Below, piece by piece: positions 8,775 to 18,361 of a stretch of DNA of 64,000 nucleotides. The stretch is taken from contig NZ_GL622241.1 in NCBI RefSeq assembly GCF_000185365.1, positions 1,671,160-1,735,159 on the forward strand, in the 5' to 3' direction. The DNA is from Enterococcus italicus DSM 15952. Lineage in GTDB: Bacteria; Bacillota; Bacilli; Lactobacillales; Enterococcaceae. The notes beneath the pieces were generated by a model, which had not been told where the DNA came from, searched no databases, and saw only the letters and a program-made list of their open reading frames with translations. Position numbers and translations under genes: made by a program. The number at the start of each line of letters is the position of its first letter. Positions within the stretch are counted from its first letter, which is position 1.

Positions 8775-9659
8775 TTATACTTTTAAGAACCGTCGCATTG
8801 AAATGACTGATCCAATCGAACCAATCACCACCCCTATTAAAAGGACACCGACTGCGACTGGTACCATGAATTCATTTGGTGTGACCAGTGAATAGTTCGA
8901 ACGCAACATAATTGGGTTGGCCACTGCATAGAACTTCTGATAACCAAATACAATAATTAAGACCGGGATCACTGCGCCTAACAAACCAATCCAACCACCT
9001 TCTAAGAAGAATGGCCAGCGGATATAACTATTTTTAGCTCCCACTAAACGCATAATTTGAATTTCACGTTGGCGAGACAATATGGTAATCCGAATGGTAT
9101 TTGAAATTAAAAACATTGCAATGAATAACAGCAAAATGGAGCCTACTAATCCCCACGTACGCACTCCTTTGGCGATGCTAAATATTTTATCAGATAGGTC
9201 ATCTCCATAGCGAGCATCTTGGACATAGGTAGTTAATTTTTTGGCAGAAGCCGTAATACTTTTAACATATTGCGGATCCGTGGCACTGACAATATAGACA
9301 TCATGGAGCGGATTGTCTTGTTCGAACAAATCCCATGATTTTCCATAGCTACCTTTGATTTTTTCTAATTGATCATCTTTACTAGAAAAAGTCACCGTTT
9401 TGACATGGTCAATGGCTTTTAATTCTTTCTCAAGTTCTTTTTTGTCATCATCGTTCGCACCAGTCACCACAAAAACTGACACATCTACATTGTTTTCCAT
9501 GTCATCAGCCAACTTAACAGCATTTAAGATAATTGCCGCAAAAATAGCTAATAGACTAAGGGTAATTGCAACTGCACTAATCGATGAAATCGACATCCAG
9601 CCATTTCGCTTTAGACTCTTCATACTCTCTAATAAGTGGCGGAAAAACCTTCTAATCAT
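8775..9659 (-). CDS. ftsX: Cell division protein FtsX
   Basis: 294-residue membrane protein with four transmembrane helices: one near 22-45, and three in the C-terminal half (about 170-195, 220-245, 265-290). A large extracytoplasmic loop lies between the first and second. With FtsE it forms an ABC-like complex that activates peptidoglycan hydrolases at the divisome. I chose ATG at 9659 (MIRRFFRHLLES, like other FtsX), which overlaps the ftsE stop by 8 bases. In-frame starts upstream at 9668 and 9716 lie inside ftsE and are less likely. Confidence 0.93.
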   Translation of the reverse strand: MIRRFFRHLLESMKSLKRNGWMSISSISAVAITLSLLAIFAAIILNAVKLADDMENNVDVSVFVVTGANDDDKKELEKELKAIDHVKTVTFSSKDDQLEKIKGSYGKSWDLFEQDNPLHDVYIVSATDPQYVKSITASAKKLTTYVQDARYGDDLSDKIFSIAKGVRTWGLVGSILLLFIAMFLISNTIRITILSRQREIQIMRLVGAKNSYIRWPFFLEGGWIGLLGAVIPVLIIVFGYQKFYAVANPIMLRSNYSLVTPNEFMVPVAVGVLLIGVVIGSIGSVISMRRFLKV

Positions 9660-10338
9660 CGTACTCATACTCTCCTTCCGCCTGATCTCGTATAATGCGT
9701 CCATTTTCAATAGCAATCACACGGTGACGAATCGTATTTACGATTGTACTATTATGAGTCGCCATGACAATCGTTGTCCCTTGAGAATTGATACGATCTA
9801 ATAGTCGCATGATTTCCCATGAATTTTCGGGATCCAAATTTCCTGTTGGTTCATCAGCGATTAACACTTTCGGCATATTGACAATTGCTCGCGCGATACT
9901 TACACGCTGTTGTTCCCCACCAGAAAGCTCACTCGGAAAGACGCGAACTTTGTGCTTCAATCCGACTAGGTCTAATACTTCCATGACCCGTTTTTTTATT
10001 TCTTTTGGCTTTTTGCCAATTACTTGCATGGCATATGCAACATTTTCGTAGACTGTTTTTTTAGATAATAACTTATAATCTTGGAAAACAACCCCTATTT
10101 CTCTTCGCAAATAAGGAATGTCGCGATTTTTTATTTTTAATAAGTCATAACCGGCAACTTTCAGCGTTCCTTTGGTTGCTTTTTCTTCTCGATACATCAA
10201 TTTGATAAATGTCGATTTACCAGCTCCTGATGGGCCTACAACATAGACAAAATCACCTTGATTAATCGATACGGATATATTTCGGATGGCGGTTGTCCCG
10301 TTTGAATATTTTTTCAAAACATCCTGCATTTCAATCAT
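9652..10338 (-). CDS. ftsE: Cell division ATP-binding protein FtsE
   Basis: 228-residue ABC ATPase, the usual FtsE length. Walker A GPSGAGKST (about 37-45), Q-loop VFQDYKLL, signature LSGGEQQR, and Walker B VLIADEPTGNLDPE. It drives FtsX. ATG at 10338 gives the typical MIEMQDVLKKY start. It follows prfB after about 100 bases on the same strand, the common prfB-ftsE-ftsX order in Firmicutes. Confidence 0.95.
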   Translation of the reverse strand: MIEMQDVLKKYSNGTTAIRNISVSINQGDFVYVVGPSGAGKSTFIKLMYREEKATKGTLKVAGYDLLKIKNRDIPYLRREIGVVFQDYKLLSKKTVYENVAYAMQVIGKKPKEIKKRVMEVLDLVGLKHKVRVFPSELSGGEQQRVSIARAIVNMPKVLIADEPTGNLDPENSWEIMRLLDRINSQGTTIVMATHNSTIVNTIRHRVIAIENGRIIRDQAEGEYEYDD

Positions 10339-10440
10339 GGCTTTTCTCAATTCCTTTCCTTGTACTGAGACAGTATAGCATTGCATTATTGCAACCGATT
10401 TTCAGCAAGTTACAATCAGATGTCAATTTGTTAACTTTTT

Positions 10441-11548
10441 TTACGCTCGATTTAATTTTTGTTTGAGGTAGGCGTCGATGAAACCATCGATGTCTCCATC
10501 CATGACCGCCTGTACATTTCCAGTTTCAAAATTGGTACGGTGATCTTTAACCATAGAGTAGGGATGGAAGACATACGAGCGAATTTGTGATCCCCAGCCG
10601 ATTTCCATTTGTTCCCCTCTCAATGCCGCTGCTTCTTGTTCCTGTTTTTCAACCTCTAACTGATAGAGTTTGGCTTTCAACATCCCCATCGCTTGTTCTC
10701 TATTTTTCAATTGCGACCGTTGCGCTTGACTGGCGACCACTGTCCCAGTCGGAATATGCGTAATACGGACAGCAGATTCCGTTTTGTTGATATGCTGTCC
10801 ACCGGCACCACTCGCACGATAGGTATCGATTTTTAGGTCATCTGAGTTAATCTCAATATCAATGGTATCATCTAGTTCAGGCATGACATCCACTGAACAG
10901 AAAGAAGTGTGACGACGATTTGCGGAATCGAATGGAGAAATCCGAACTAACCGATGAACACCTTTTTCTGATTTCAAGTAACCAAAGGCATTTCGTCCTT
11001 TGATTAATAGCGTCACACTCTTAATCCCTGCTTCATCCCCAGGCAAATAGTCAAGTGTCTCTACTTGAAATCCACGCTTATCAGCCCAGCGTTGGTACAT
11101 TCTTAGTAACATACTGCCCCAGTCTTGGGATTCAGTCCCACCGGCACCAGGATGCAGTTCAATAATCGCGTTGTTATGATCATACGGTCCATCTAGTAAC
11201 ATCGCTAGCTCATAGGCGCTCATTTTACCCAAAAGCTCAGAGGCACGTGTGGCTAACTCTTGCTCCATCTCATCATCTGGCTCTTCTTGAATCATTTCCA
11301 GTAAAACTTCCAATTCTTCAAGTTCATCTGCCAATTCATGAAATTGATCGAACGCTTCTTTATTACTATTATTTTCATTAATAACTTTTTGTGCTGACTG
11401 TGTATCATCCCAAAATCCAGGCTCAGCCATACGATTTTCTGCCTCGGCAATGTCTTCTTCCAACTTATCTAAGTCAAAGAGACCCCCTAAAACTATTAAT
11501 TTGTGTTTGCATTGTAGCTAGTTCATTTTTTAATTCTGAAATTTCCAT
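10441..11548 (-). CDS. prfB: Peptide chain release factor 2, with programmed +1 frameshift
   Basis: RF2, 368 residues after the shift. The start is ATG at 11548 behind GGAGGA. After 24 codons the frame meets CTT TGA C (11479-11473), preceded by the Shine-Dalgarno-like AGGGGG. The ribosome slips +1 so that TGA is bypassed and GAC begins the main frame (11475-10441). The protein carries the RF2 tripeptide SPF (ISPFDSA) and the catalytic GGQ (GAGGQHINK). RF2 reads UGA, so low RF2 promotes shifting and its own synthesis. A terminator lies just upstream, after secA. Confidence 0.97.
11473..11490 (-). promoter_or_regulatory. prfB autoregulatory frameshift site
   Basis: Minus strand AGGGGG TCT CTT TGA C: internal SD-like hexamer three bases before the CTT slippery codon and the in-frame UGA (11476-11474). 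This is the conserved RF2 frameshift architecture. Confidence 0.95.
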
Positions 11549-11573
11549 GATGTTTCCTCCAATTATTCTTTGA

Positions 11574-11608
11574 CAAAAAAAAGCTGGACAACGACTGCTG
11601 ACCAGCTT
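11574..11608 (-). terminator. Terminator of secA
   Basis: Stem AAGCTGG (11581-11587) and CCAGCTT (11602-11608), with a minus-strand T-run at 11574-11582. It sits only 26 bases ahead of the prfB start. Confidence 0.8.
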
Positions 11609-11619
11609 AATGTGGCGTT

Positions 11620-14130
11620 TTACATGCCTTTACCGTGACAATTTTTGTACTTTTTCCCGCTTCCACATGGACAAGGATCATTACGACCAACTTTTTGGAC
11701 ATTGACTGGTTTTTGTGGTTCCACCGTTTCTTCTTGTTCTACCTCTGCTTCGCCTTGTGCTACTTGCTCACGTTGAACATTTTGGCGAATCTCAGCCTTC
11801 ATGAAGAGACGCGTTACTTCATATTCAATTGCACCCACCATTGCTTCAAACATCGAATATCCTTCTGTTTGATACTCAACCAATGGATTATTTTGACCAT
11901 ATGCACGCAAACCAATCGATTGACGCAGTTGATCCATCGCATCGATATGGTCGGTCCATTTCGAGTCAACTACGCGTAAAATAACCACTTTTTCAAACTC
12001 AAGCAATTGCTCTGGGCTATTTAGTTGTTCAGACTTGGTATCAAAAATAGCTTTCGCGCGACTGTATAGATCGTCTTTGATTTCTTGTGCTGTTTTCCCT
12101 TTTAATTGATCGACACTGATGCTATCTTCATGGACCAATGTACTACTTGCAAAATCAACGATGCCCTCGTAATTCCATTCTTTTTGATCCAACTGAGTAT
12201 GGCTGTCAACCATTCGATCAATCGTCCGTTTTACCATACCTAATAACTGATCTGAAAGCGTTTTGTCTTCCATAATAACTTGTTGTCTTTGTTTATAAAT
12301 GACTTCACGCTGTTCACGCATCACATCATCGTATTGTAAGACATTTTTCCGCGTATCATAGTTGTTCCCTTCTACTCGTTTTTGAGCAGCCTCTACTTGT
12401 TTGGTCAACATACGACTTTGAATCACGGCATCTTCTTCATCTATTTTTAGACGTTCTAAAAATGATTTGATACGCTCTGAACCAAAACGTTTCATTAAGT
12501 CATCTTCTAAAGAAAGATAAAATTGTGATACACCAGGATCTCCTTGACGTCCTGAACGACCACGCAGCTGGTTATCGATTCTTCTTGACTCATGACGTTC
12601 AGTACCGATTACTGCTAGTCCACCAACTTCTGCGACACCTAGGCCTAATTTAATATCTGTTCCACGACCAGCCATATTTGTGGCGATCGTTACAGCGCCT
12701 TTTTGACCAGCGTTTAAAATGATTTCCGCTTCTTTAAAGTGATTTTTAGCATTTAGGACTTCGTGAGGTACGTTTTCTTTATTCAGTAAGTTTGACAGTA
12801 ATTCAGATGTTTCGACGGCGACAGTCCCCACTAAAATTGGCTGCCCCTTGCGATAGCGCTCTTTAATATCTTGGACTACGGCAGTAAATTTGCTTTCCAA
12901 AGTCGGATAAAGCAAATCAGCACGATCATCCCGGATAACTGGACGATTCGTCGGAATTTGAATCACTTGAATGTTATAAATCTCACGGAATTCTTCTTCC
13001 TCAGTCTTGGCTGTACCGGTCATTCCAGCAAGCTTCTTATACATTCTAAAGAAGTTTTGGAAAGTAATTGTCGCCATCGTCTTTGTTTCGTCCTCAATTT
13101 CGACACCTTCTTTGGCTTCGATTGCTTGGTGTAATCCATCTGAATAGCGACGACCCTCCATAATACGACCAGTAAATTGATCGACAATTAAAACTTGATT
13201 TTCTTGCACGACATAGTCAATGTCACGAATCATAATAAAGTTGGCACGTAACGCTTGATCCAAGTGATGCGTTAATGCAGTGTTTTCGATATCGTATAAG
13301 TTAGTCAAGCCAAAGTTTTCTTCTGCTTTTTCGATACCTTGTTCAGTAAACGCAATGGTTTTGGATTGCAAATCGATTTTAAAATCGTCTTCTTCTTTTA
13401 ACTTTTTAACGAAATTGTCTGCACGAATGTATAGTGCCGTTGATTTTTCTGCTTGACCAGAAATAATCAATGGTGTACGTGCTTCATCAATTAAAATCGA
13501 GTCAACTTCATCGACAATTGCATAATTTAATGGTCTTTGAACCATTTGATGACGATAAACAACCATGTTATCACGCAAATAGTCAAATCCTAATTCATTG
13601 TTTGTACTATAAGTGATATCGCAAGCATATGCAGCTCGTTTTTCTTCTGATGACAACGAATTGATATTTAATCCGACTGTCATTCCTAAGAAATTATACA
13701 ATTCCCCCATCTCGGTAGAATCCCGTGTTGCCAAGTATTCATTCACAGTTACGACGTGCACGCCTTTTCCAGATAAAGCATTTAAGTATACCGGCATTGT
13801 CGCTGTTAAAGTTTTCCCTTCACCAGTACGCATTTCAGGAATATTGCCATCGTGTAAAACAATCCCACCCATTAATTGCACATGATATGGGTACAAGCCA
13901 AGTACACGCTTGGCAGCTTCACGCACAACTGCAAATGCTTCAGGTAATAATTGATCCAATGTCTCTCCGTCTTTAAAACGTTGACGAAATTCGTTAGTCT
14001 TGGCTTGCAATTGTTCATCTGATAGAGCAGCGATTTGCTCAGCAAATGATTCAACTTTTTTAGCAATATGGTCTAATCTTCGAAGTTCTTTTTTATCATT
14101 TTCAATAATTTTCTTTAGCAAATTGGCCAT
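11620..14130 (-). CDS. secA: Preprotein translocase ATPase SecA
   Basis: 836-residue SecA motor that pushes preproteins through SecYEG. DEAD motor domain with MRTGEGKT (Walker A, near 105) and DEVDSILID (near 207-215); a preprotein cross-linking region; NBD2 with [14 protein letters not shown]; and a C-terminal zinc motif [17 protein letters not shown] that binds SecB or ribosomes. The start is ATG at 14130 (MANLLKKII, as in homologues), with AAGGAG 12 bases upstream; the earlier in-frame ATG gives 25 non-homologous residues. hpf lies upstream, prfB downstream. Confidence 0.97.
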   Translation of the reverse strand: MANLLKKIIENDKKELRRLDHIAKKVESFAEQIAALSDEQLQAKTNEFRQRFKDGETLDQLLPEAFAVVREAAKRVLGLYPYHVQLMGGIVLHDGNIPEMRTGEGKTLTATMPVYLNALSGKGVHVVTVNEYLATRDSTEMGELYNFLGMTVGLNINSLSSEEKRAAYACDITYSTNNELGFDYLRDNMVVYRHQMVQRPLNYAIVDEVDSILIDEARTPLIISGQAEKSTALYIRADNFVKKLKEEDDFKIDLQSKTIAFTEQGIEKAEENFGLTNLYDIENTALTHHLDQALRANFIMIRDIDYVVQENQVLIVDQFTGRIMEGRRYSDGLHQAIEAKEGVEIEDETKTMATITFQNFFRMYKKLAGMTGTAKTEEEEFREIYNIQVIQIPTNRPVIRDDRADLLYPTLESKFTAVVQDIKERYRKGQPILVGTVAVETSELLSNLLNKENVPHEVLNAKNHFKEAEIILNAGQKGAVTIATNMAGRGTDIKLGLGVAEVGGLAVIGTERHESRRIDNQLRGRSGRQGDPGVSQFYLSLEDDLMKRFGSERIKSFLERLKIDEEDAVIQSRMLTKQVEAAQKRVEGNNYDTRKNVLQYDDVMREQREVIYKQRQQVIMEDKTLSDQLLGMVKRTIDRMVDSHTQLDQKEWNYEGIVDFASSTLVHEDSISVDQLKGKTAQEIKDDLYSRAKAIFDTKSEQLNSPEQLLEFEKVVILRVVDSKWTDHIDAMDQLRQSIGLRAYGQNNPLVEYQTEGYSMFEAMVGAIEYEVTRLFMKAEIRQNVQREQVAQGEAEVEQEETVEPQKPVNVQKVGRNDPCPCGSGKKYKNCHGKGM

Positions 14131-14242
14131 TCGTATATAAGTCTCCTTCAATCCTTTTTCAATTTCATATGAAAGTCTCCAAACCATTTTATCATTACTT
14201 GTCAAGAATTGAAATATTTTCTATCGATTAAGTGCTTGATAC

Positions 14243-14284
14243 TTAAAAAAAAGGCATCACCCAACTAACTGGGGATGCCTTTGC
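14243..14284 (-). terminator. Terminator of hpf
   Basis: Stem AAGGCATC-ACCC (14251-14262) with GGGGATGCCTT (14271-14281), loop about 8, then a minus-strand T-run of eight. Confidence 0.88.
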
Positions 14285-14297
14285 TCAATAGTAAGTG

Positions 14298-14840
14298 TTA
14301 GTTTGTTTCGATGAGACCATATTTACCATCTTTCCGACGATAAACAATGCTTGTGCCATTCGAATCTGCATCTTCAAAAATAAAGAAATTATGACCTAAC
14401 ATATTCATTTGTAAGACCGCTTCTTCACTATCCATTGGTTTTAATGATAGTCGTTTCGTACGCACGATTTCTAGTTCAGACACTTCTTCTTCTTTTTCAT
14501 TCGAAGGGATGACTGGTGTTTCAGGAATAACGACTGCTCGAGATTTCCGGTTTATTTTTGTTTTAAATTTTCGTATTTGACGTTCCAATTTATCAACAAC
14601 TAAGTCTACACTTGCATACAAATCTGGAGAAGTTTCTTCAGCTCTTAATACAAGATATGGAAGTGGGATCGTTACTTCAACTTTTGCAGTTTTATCGGAA
14701 TAGACTTTCAGGTTAACATGTGCAGTAGCATCCGGTGCATCGCTAAAGTAGCGTTCCAATTTGCCAACTTTCTTGATTACATACTCTCTGATTGCTTCTG
14801 TAACCTCGATATTTTCTCCACGAACATTATACTTAAACAT
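14298..14840 (-). CDS. hpf: Ribosome hibernation promoting factor, long form
   Basis: 180 residues. The N-terminal HPF domain (about 1-105; MFKYNVRGENIEVTEAI start and a basic RKFKTKINRKSR end) binds the 30S decoding centre. The C-terminal domain (about 120-180; SEEAVLQMNMLGHNFFIFEDADS) dimerises to form 100S ribosomes. This two-domain long form is usual in Firmicutes. ATG at 14840 has GAAAGGGG upstream. A weak promoter (-35 TTTACT, -10 TATACT at 14910-14915) lies before it, and it has its own terminator. Confidence 0.95.
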   Translation of the reverse strand: MFKYNVRGENIEVTEAIREYVIKKVGKLERYFSDAPDATAHVNLKVYSDKTAKVEVTIPLPYLVLRAEETSPDLYASVDLVVDKLERQIRKFKTKINRKSRAVVIPETPVIPSNEKEEEVSELEIVRTKRLSLKPMDSEEAVLQMNMLGHNFFIFEDADSNGTSIVYRRKDGKYGLIETN

Positions 14841-14963
14841 AACAATTGCCCCTTTCATCTACCAATTAAAAAGAAATAAAGGACCACTCTTATTCCTTTC
14901 TACAATAATAGTATAACTAAAAGAATAAGAAAAGTAAAAGAAATCGTTAACATTTTTCAAAAA

Positions 14964-15641
14964 CTATCTCGCCAAGGTAAGCGTTGTGATTTTTATCTTT
15001 GGATACGTCCAAAAACAACTCGTTGCATGCAAAATTGTTCGACCGGTCGTATAGACATCATCGACAATCAATATCGTACGGGCATCTGAATTTATCTCCT
15101 TAGCCAAATGAAAAGGCTGCCCCATATTTAACCGTTCGACTCGGCTCTTTTCACTTTGCGGTGATACATTTTCATTTTTGGCTAATAACAGTTGATATGG
15201 AATGTTTGCTGCCTTTAGTAGTTCTTCTACTTGATTGTAGCCTCTCATATTCTTCCGTTCTTCAGCTAAAGGAATTGGGCAAATAATATCAACTTTTTGC
15301 CTTATAATTGCCTTCCTTAAATCTTTAGAAAATGTGCCTGCTAACTGAATATCTCCTAAAAATTTAAACCGATGCATCCATTCTTTCATTCCTTGATTGT
15401 ATTGATAGAGCGCGGTATGCTGTAGATTGATCTCCGGATATACACGTAACCACGCCTGACAATCTAGGCATACACTGCTTGAGTCTTGACTTCTAGAGCA
15501 CATCGGGCAGTGAGTGATTGGAATTTTTTGAAATTTCCTTTGGCAATCAAGACAAAGTTCAGCAGACGATCTAATCGGAAGCAAATACTCAAGGATGGTT
15601 AGATTACGAATAATAGGTTGTCTGCAATTGCTACATTCCAC
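14964..15641 (-). CDS. comFC: Competence protein ComFC, amidophosphoribosyltransferase-like
   Basis: 225 residues. The N-terminal zinc-binding region has paired cysteines (CSNC, CLDC, CPMC, CLDC, about 3-55). The C-terminal phosphoribosyltransferase fold has the PRPP loop VDDVYTTGRT (about 190-200). It acts with ComFA in cytosolic handling of imported single-stranded DNA. Start assigned to GTG at 15641: GGGAGG lies 8 bases upstream. The GTG at 15650 would sit against the same site. It overlaps comFA by 11 bases. Confidence 0.9.
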   Translation of the reverse strand: MECSNCRQPIIRNLTILEYLLPIRSSAELCLDCQRKFQKIPITHCPMCSRSQDSSSVCLDCQAWLRVYPEINLQHTALYQYNQGMKEWMHRFKFLGDIQLAGTFSKDLRKAIIRQKVDIICPIPLAEERKNMRGYNQVEELLKAANIPYQLLLAKNENVSPQSEKSRVERLNMGQPFHLAKEINSDARTILIVDDVYTTGRTILHATSCFWTYPKIKITTLTLAR

Positions 15642-16932
15642 CCTCTTCACCCTCCCTTGCTAATTGATTCATCAGCTTTATTTCAGCTAAGGCCTCTTTG
15701 ATAGCCCCTGATTTACGATTATACATAAAAACTAGTTCGCCATTTTGATGCTCTCCTTTTCGGTCAACACGGCCAGCTATTTGTACCAAACATGACTTCG
15801 TATAGATACGATGATTCGCACCAATCACAATGACCGATACTCGTTCAAACGTCACGCCACGCTCGAGAATTGTCGTTGTCAATACTATCTGATACGCTCG
15901 TTTTCTTGCATTTGCTACTTTCAGTTTTCGATCTGGATCCTCAGAATGAACAGCAATCAACTCACTTTCTCCATATACTTTTAGTAATTCTTGATATAGC
16001 TGCCTCATATAGGCAATGCTTGGACAAAAAATAAGCACAAAAGAATCCACAATCAGTCTTTCAAGTAATTGTATGAGTTGCTTCTTAAAAAAATAATTTT
16101 GACAGTTTTCCCAGTGATTTTGCCAAATAAGCTGCGGCAAAGGTAATGGTCGCCCATGATACCGCCTTGGCAGTTTCAATATTTCTGTATCAGCTGCCAG
16201 ACTTTGACTTAAAAAGCGTGAAGGGGTAGCAGTCAAAAACAAATTTCTACCCGTTTTTTTAAGCGCTGTTTTTCGTGCATAATGTAACATTTCATCGCCT
16301 TCATAAGGAAATGCGTCGGCTTCATCAACAACAAGCAAATCAAACGCATGGTAAAAATGTAGTAACTGATGCATGGTACAGACAGTCAAATTAGAAAAAC
16401 GGTAAGACTCTTCGGAATTACCATGGAGAAGCAAAACATTTTCATCTGGAAATACTGCTGCGATACGAGGAAACAACTCTCGACAAACATCAATTCGTGG
16501 CGAGCACACGGCCACTCTGCCACCTGAGGATAAAACATGATTGATAATAGGAAAAATCATTTCTGTCTTCCCCGATCCAGTCACCGCCCATACCAAACTA
16601 TCTCGCTTATCTTGATAAACTGTAATTAATTTTTCGGCAATTTTTTTCTGTCCAACCGTTAATTGTCCTTCCCACCTGTAAGTTATATTTCTAGGAGCAA
16701 TTGTTTCTTCTTGCCATACTAAATAATCAGTCGTAGTTAACCGACCATAATGAATACACGCAGGACAATAATATTTCCCACTTGCTGGCAAAAAATGGCT
16801 AGTCGCTAGTGATTTGCTGCCACAACGATGGCAAAGGAGCCAATCAGTCCTCTTTTCGACTGCCACACAATTGAATCCTTCTGATGGTATCTCTGATTGC
16901 TCACACCTAGTTAGCCTTCCAACTTCTATCAT
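15631..16932 (-). CDS. comFA: Competence DNA helicase/translocase ComFA
   Basis: 433-residue superfamily 2 ATPase for DNA uptake. Zinc finger CHRC...CPAC (about 33-60), Walker A TGSGKTE (about 115-121), DEAD-type box VDEADAF, ATPS motif III and the helicase motif VI QIAGRVDRKG. Complete, so the late-competence gene is not obviously decayed. ATG at 16932 follows GGAGGGG at ideal spacing. Directly upstream is the T-tract of the previous gene's terminator, with a weak resemblance to a ComX-type box (see findings). Confidence 0.92.
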   Translation of the reverse strand: MIEVGRLTRCEQSEIPSEGFNCVAVEKRTDWLLCHRCGSKSLATSHFLPASGKYYCPACIHYGRLTTTDYLVWQEETIAPRNITYRWEGQLTVGQKKIAEKLITVYQDKRDSLVWAVTGSGKTEMIFPIINHVLSSGGRVAVCSPRIDVCRELFPRIAAVFPDENVLLLHGNSEESYRFSNLTVCTMHQLLHFYHAFDLLVVDEADAFPYEGDEMLHYARKTALKKTGRNLFLTATPSRFLSQSLAADTEILKLPRRYHGRPLPLPQLIWQNHWENCQNYFFKKQLIQLLERLIVDSFVLIFCPSIAYMRQLYQELLKVYGESELIAVHSEDPDRKLKVANARKRAYQIVLTTTILERGVTFERVSVIVIGANHRIYTKSCLVQIAGRVDRKGEHQNGELVFMYNRKSGAIKEALAEIKLMNQLAREGEEGGM

Positions 16933-16958
16933 GCGCACCCCTCCATAAAAAAATACGC

Positions 16959-16986
16959 AAAAAAAAAAAGAACACCCTGTGCTCTT
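16959..16986 (-). terminator. Terminator of the IIB/DUF7662 unit
   Basis: Short stem AAGAACAC (16968-16975) with GTGCTCTT (16979-16986), one G-U pair on the RNA, then eleven T on the minus strand. Confidence 0.75.
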
Positions 16987-16988
16987 CT

Positions 16989-17312
16989 TTATTTCATCAC
17001 CAATCCCAATAATGCCATCGCTTTGGATAAAATCGTTTCCCCATCTAACAATCCATAATCTTTCATATCAATAATCGAAAGTGGAATTTGATCATTTTTC
17101 GTTATCGTCTCTAACTCTTTTTTCATATAGCGAACTTGTGGACTAAGTAAAACGATATCTGGTTTCAACTCATGATACTCAGTGAGCGCTTGGGCACCAC
17201 TGACCGCCGATACATCAATAGCTAAATTTTTTGAAAAAATGATTTTGACTATTTTTGCAACCAATATATCCGTTGTTAATCCCGTACTACAGACCAACAT
17301 CATCTTTTTCAA
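16989..17312 (-). CDS. Orphan PTS EIIB component, lactose/cellobiose type
   Basis: 107-residue cytosolic protein with the IIB fold of the lactose/cellobiose family. The phosphorylated Cys sits in the N-terminal loop MLVCSTGLTTDILV (Cys8). No IIA, IIC or glycosidase is nearby, so it is either an orphan phosphocarrier borrowed by another PTS or a regulatory IIB. It is co-directional with and 16 bases downstream of a DUF7662 protein, and both end at one terminator. Confidence 0.78.
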   Translation of the reverse strand: MKKMMLVCSTGLTTDILVAKIVKIIFSKNLAIDVSAVSGAQALTEYHELKPDIVLLSPQVRYMKKELETITKNDQIPLSIIDMKDYGLLDGETILSKAMALLGLVMK

Positions 17313-17328
17313 TTACATTTCCTCCAAA

Positions 17329-17622
17329 CTATTTCTTTTCAGTAAAGAACCAATTTGATTTTAATAATGGAATAAACACCACGTACTCTTTTTCTAAATT
17401 AATATGAATCACTTCGTATTTTGCGTTTAACCATGCGTACGCGCCATTTTCCGGATGACGATAATCATTTGCCCACCATTCCACTGAAGTTCGAGCAGTT
17501 TTAGGTAGACCAACTGAAGGAAAAAGAAGCTCATCAAATTGAGTAAACGTCAACGTAATCTGACTTCCTCCATTATGTTTTAAATAGTTTGTGATTACAT
17601 CATACTTCTTTTTTCGCTCCAT
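17329..17622 (-). CDS. DUF7662-like protein
   Basis: 97-residue soluble protein. The pattern ITLTFTQFDELL, LPKTARTSVEWWANDYRHPENGAYAWL and a following YEV strand resembles the DUF7662 family, often found alone or attached to other domains and without established biochemical function. The basic start MERKKKYD and aromatic residues (WW, YAW) suggest a nucleic-acid or protein binding module, which is inference. ATG at 17622 follows a strong AAGGAGGTGA. First gene of a two-gene unit with the PTS IIB. Confidence 0.65.
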   Translation of the reverse strand: MERKKKYDVITNYLKHNGGSQITLTFTQFDELLFPSVGLPKTARTSVEWWANDYRHPENGAYAWLNAKYEVIHINLEKEYVVFIPLLKSNWFFTEKK

Positions 17623-17670
17623 TCTCTCGTCACCTCCTTACTCATTTCAAAATTCTACCCTCTTACAAAG

Positions 17671-17699
17671 TTGAAAACTAGCAACTGATTGACTATACT
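17671..17699 (+). promoter_or_regulatory. Promoter of the yvyE/yigZ-family gene
   Basis: -35 TTGAAA (17671-17676), 17-base spacer, -10 TATACT (17694-17699). The predicted start is close to the ribosome site at 17706-17714. Confidence 0.7.
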
Positions 17700-17720
17700 T
17701 ACTTGAAAGGAGGAGAACTG

Positions 17721-18360
17721 TTGAATACTAATTATATTACTATTGCCAAAGATGAAACAGATGAGCAACTAAATAAAAAAATCACGATTTATTTGCACAG
17801 TTCATCGCATTGAATCCGAAGATGAAGCTAGATCGTTCATTGCAATGACTAAAAAGGCACACCCAAAAGCAAATCATAATTGCTACGCGTTCATTGTAGG
17901 ACAGGCGCCTGAAACTCACCGCTCAAGCGATGATGGCGAGCCAAGTGGAACTGCCGGTATCCCAATGCTAGACGTGTTAAAAGGTCAGAAGCTGACAAAT
18001 ACCCTTGCCATTGTCACACGCTACTTTGGCGGAACGAAGTTAGGTACGGGAGGATTAGTACGTGCATATGCACATAGTACCAAGTCGGCAGTAATAAAAG
18101 CTGGACTAATCGAAAAACGGCTAGAATCAGCTGTCACTATATTTATCGACTATTCTAATCTCAATCAAACCAACTATTTTCTGGAAGCAAAACAGATCAA
18201 CACACTTTCAACCGAATTTTTACAAGAAGTTGCGCTTACAATTTCGACAGAACATCCTGAAATAATTAAAGCTGAGCTAATTGAATTATTAAATGGTCGC
18301 GTCCGTTTTGAGGATGGTCTGAAAACATTTTATGACTATCCTATTTTACAAGCTGATTAA
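17721..18360 (+). pseudogene. YigZ/YvyE (IMPACT) family protein, frameshifted at an A7 run
   Basis: The TTG at 17721 behind AAAGGAGGA opens a frame that stops after 31 codons (TGA 17811-17813). The family's N-terminal sequence continues in the +1 frame: KKSRFICTVHRIE, then TKKAHPKANHNCYAFIVG and the IMPACT signature YFGGTKLGTGGLVRAY. The switch is at seven A (17775-17781); six would join the frames into a roughly 212-residue protein of normal length. Promoter and ribosome site are intact. So it may be a recent mutation, a sequencing error or a slippage-decoded gene. The ATG at 17845 is internal to the domain and not a credible start. Confidence 0.85.
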
Positions 18361-18361
18361 G

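Noticed and set aside
17845-18360. Gene start at ATG 17845 for the YigZ/YvyE family protein
   Set aside because: The ATG lies inside the conserved domain, with no ribosome site, and conserved N-terminal sequence continues upstream in the same frame.
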